Below, in pieces: positions 5,785 to 6,901 of a DNA stretch of 6,901 nucleotides. Under the pieces are notes generated by a model. The model worked only from the letters and a program-made list of their open reading frames with translations, searched no databases and was not told where the DNA came from. Position 1 is the stretch's first letter; each line of letters starts with the position of its first letter. The stretch is from Parvibaculum sp049303435 (GTDB lineage: Bacteria > Pseudomonadota > Alphaproteobacteria > Parvibaculales > Parvibaculaceae). A program made the translations under genes and the position numbers. The stretch is taken from assembly GCA_049303435.1 (NCBI GenBank), contig JBAQNC010000197.1, positions 1-6,901 on the forward strand, written 5' to 3'.

Positions 5785-5853
5785 CCGGATATGATGCCTA
5801 AAAGGAGAGGCGACGAAGGCCATCGGCTGCATCCTCTTTTAGGCCTATCCGGT
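5784..5853. repeat. 70-base imperfect inverted repeat between tgt and tRNA-Lys
   Basis: The outer arms are ACCGGATA (5784-5791) and TATCCGGT (5846-5853). The inner arms are GCCTAAAAG (5796-5804) and CTTTTAGGC (5836-5844). Four unpaired bases on the left and one on the right separate the two parts, and the inner stem can be prolonged past one mismatch. As RNA from the minus strand it would be a long hairpin starting in the tgt stop codon. No T tract follows, so it is not a classic terminator. It may protect or end the tgt message, or be a copy of a dispersed palindromic repeat. It touches the -35 box of the tRNA promoter. Confidence 0.6.
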
Positions 5854-6901
5854 CATAATGGCGGGATATCGCCAGCTGACTGCTCTTCCTTGAACTGCCG
5901 CACAAAGGCGTCGAAACGCTGTTTGGCGATGGCGGTGCGCATATTGCCCATGAGCGCCTGATAGTAGGCAATATTGATCCAACTCACGAGCATAGAGCCG
6001 AGCATTTCGCCGGACTTGATGAGGTGGTGGAGATAGGCTCGGGAGTAGTCGCGCGCGGCGGGGCAATCGCTCGTTTCGTCGAGTGGTCTTGTGTCCTTCG
6101 CATGGCGTGCGTTTTTCAGATTGATCTTGCCGAATCGCGTGAAGGCAAGCCCATGGCGCCCGTTGCGGGTGGGCATGACACAATCGAACATATCGACGCC
6201 GCGCGCCACCGATTCGACCAGATCGTCCGGTGTGCCTACGCCCATAAGATAGCGAGGGCGGTCCTCGGGCATCAGAGGTGTTGTGCTCTCCAGAACGCGG
6301 AGCATGGCCTCCTGTCCTTCGCCAACGGCAAGGCCGCCGATGGAATAGCCTTCAAAACCGATCTTGGTCAGACCTTCGATGGAACGGGCCCGCAGGTCGG
6401 GATAGATGCTGCCTTGCACGATGCCGAAGAGCGCCTGGCCCTCTTTGTGAAGAGGCTGGGTGATGAAGGCCTCGCGCGAGCGCTTGGCCCATCGCAGCGA
6501 AAGCTCCATCGATTTTTCAGCTTCTTCGTGTGTTGCAGGAAAAGGGGTGCATTCATCAAGCTGCATCTGGATGTCGGAACCGAGAAGGCACTGGATTTCA
6601 ATGCTGCGTTCGGGTGTGAGCATGTGCTTTGAACCATCGAGGTGAGACGAGAAAGTGACGCCCTCCTCTGTCATCTTGCGTAGGCTCGTCAAGGACATGA
6701 CCTGAAAGCCACCGCTGTCAGTCAGGATCGGATAGGGCCAGTTGGCGAATTTGTGAAGGCCACCCATAACGTGGATTTCTTCGGCGCCGGGCCGCAACAT
6801 GAGATGGTAGGTATTGCCAAGGATCACGTCAGCGCCCGCATCGCGCACCTGATCCATATAGAGCGCCTTGACGGTTGCCGCCGTTCCGACCGGCATGAAG
6901 G
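5853..6901 (-). CDS. tgt: tRNA-guanine transglycosylase (5' end outside window)
   Basis: Exchanges guanine-34 for preQ1 in tRNAs with GUN anticodons (Tyr, His, Asn, Asp), a step of queuosine synthesis; TIM-barrel fold. The reading frame stays open to the right edge (codon TTC precedes the ATG at 6894-6896). FMPVGT matches E. coli residues 29-34, so about 28 residues are missing and that ATG is internal. Numbered from that Met: general acid Asp60 in TDSGGFQ (59-65), substrate-pocket IVQGS (159-163) and GGLAVGE (187-193), nucleophile Asp238 in MFDCVMPTRNGRHG (236-249). The C-terminal region lacks the normal zinc site. The family's Cys-x-Cys-x-x-Cys is here S276-D-C278-P-A-A281, and the distant His ligand is I307 (SWIN in place of TIHN). 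The frame is intact to the TGA, so it is not a pseudogene by eye. queA often lies upstream in other bacteria, but that side is outside the window. Confidence 0.95.
   Translation of the reverse strand, partial: FMPVGTAATVKALYMDQVRDAGADVILGNTYHLMLRPGAEEIHVMGGLHKFANWPYPILTDSGGFQVMSLTSLRKMTEEGVTFSSHLDGSKHMLTPERSIEIQCLLGSDIQMQLDECTPFPATHEEAEKSMELSLRWAKRSREAFITQPLHKEGQALFGIVQGSIYPDLRARSIEGLTKIGFEGYSIGGLAVGEGQEAMLRVLESTTPLMPEDRPRYLMGVGTPDDLVESVARGVDMFDCVMPTRNGRHGLAFTRFGKINLKNARHAKDTRPLDETSDCPAARDYSRAYLHHLIKSGEMLGSMLVSWINIAYYQALMGNMRTAIAKQRFDAFVRQFKEEQSAGDIPPL

Noticed and set aside
6024..6632. Plus-strand open frame of 202 codons opposite tgt
   Set aside because: It is a shadow of tgt, whose coding frame is certain from its motifs.
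5853..6901. tgt as a pseudogene because of the lost zinc ligands
   Set aside because: The frame is open throughout, both catalytic aspartates and the substrate-pocket motifs are kept, and the changes are confined to the zinc ligand positions, which argues for a working variant.

Overview
The window looks like chromosomal core sequence from an alphaproteobacterium of the Hyphomicrobiales (Rhizobiales). A Brucella/Ochrobactrum-like genome is plausible. This rests on the moderately GC-rich composition, a CysN-CysC fusion, and the alphaproteobacterial style of Tgt and the beta carbonic anhydrase. The genus is an inference; no marker that settles it lies in the window. I see no transposase, phage gene, CRISPR array or broken gene.

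Left block (1-3248, all minus strand): cysD, cysNC and galE lie head to tail, with gaps of 10 and 38 bases, and probably form one operon read right to left. CysD plus the CysN part form ATP sulfurylase, which makes APS from sulfate and ATP. The CysC part phosphorylates APS to PAPS. GalE, cut by the left edge, interconverts UDP-glucose and UDP-galactose. No PAPS or sulfite reductase gene and no sulfotransferase is in view, so the PAPS could feed cysteine synthesis or the sulfation of a surface glycan.

Middle (3249-4098): a small membrane-protein gene of unknown function (3415-3723, minus) lies upstream of cysD. It is followed by about 375 bases without a gene, holding several short palindromes. 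This region separates it from a divergent plus-strand pair: an alpha/beta hydrolase (4099-4962) and, 15 bases on, a beta carbonic anhydrase (4978-5625). A T-rich terminator ends that pair.

Right block (5664-6901, minus strand): tRNA-Lys(UUU) with an encoded CCA and a clear promoter of its own, a 70-base imperfect inverted repeat that begins at the tgt stop codon, and tgt (queuine/preQ1 tRNA-guanine transglycosylase), cut by the right edge.

The most notable points are in otherwise ordinary genes. Tgt keeps both catalytic aspartates but has lost three of the four ligands of the family's structural zinc. The ATP sulfurylase has an EF-1alpha-like CysN with a CysD that is shortened near its C terminus, unlike the enterobacterial and NodPQ type. 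I found no convincing new multi-gene system.
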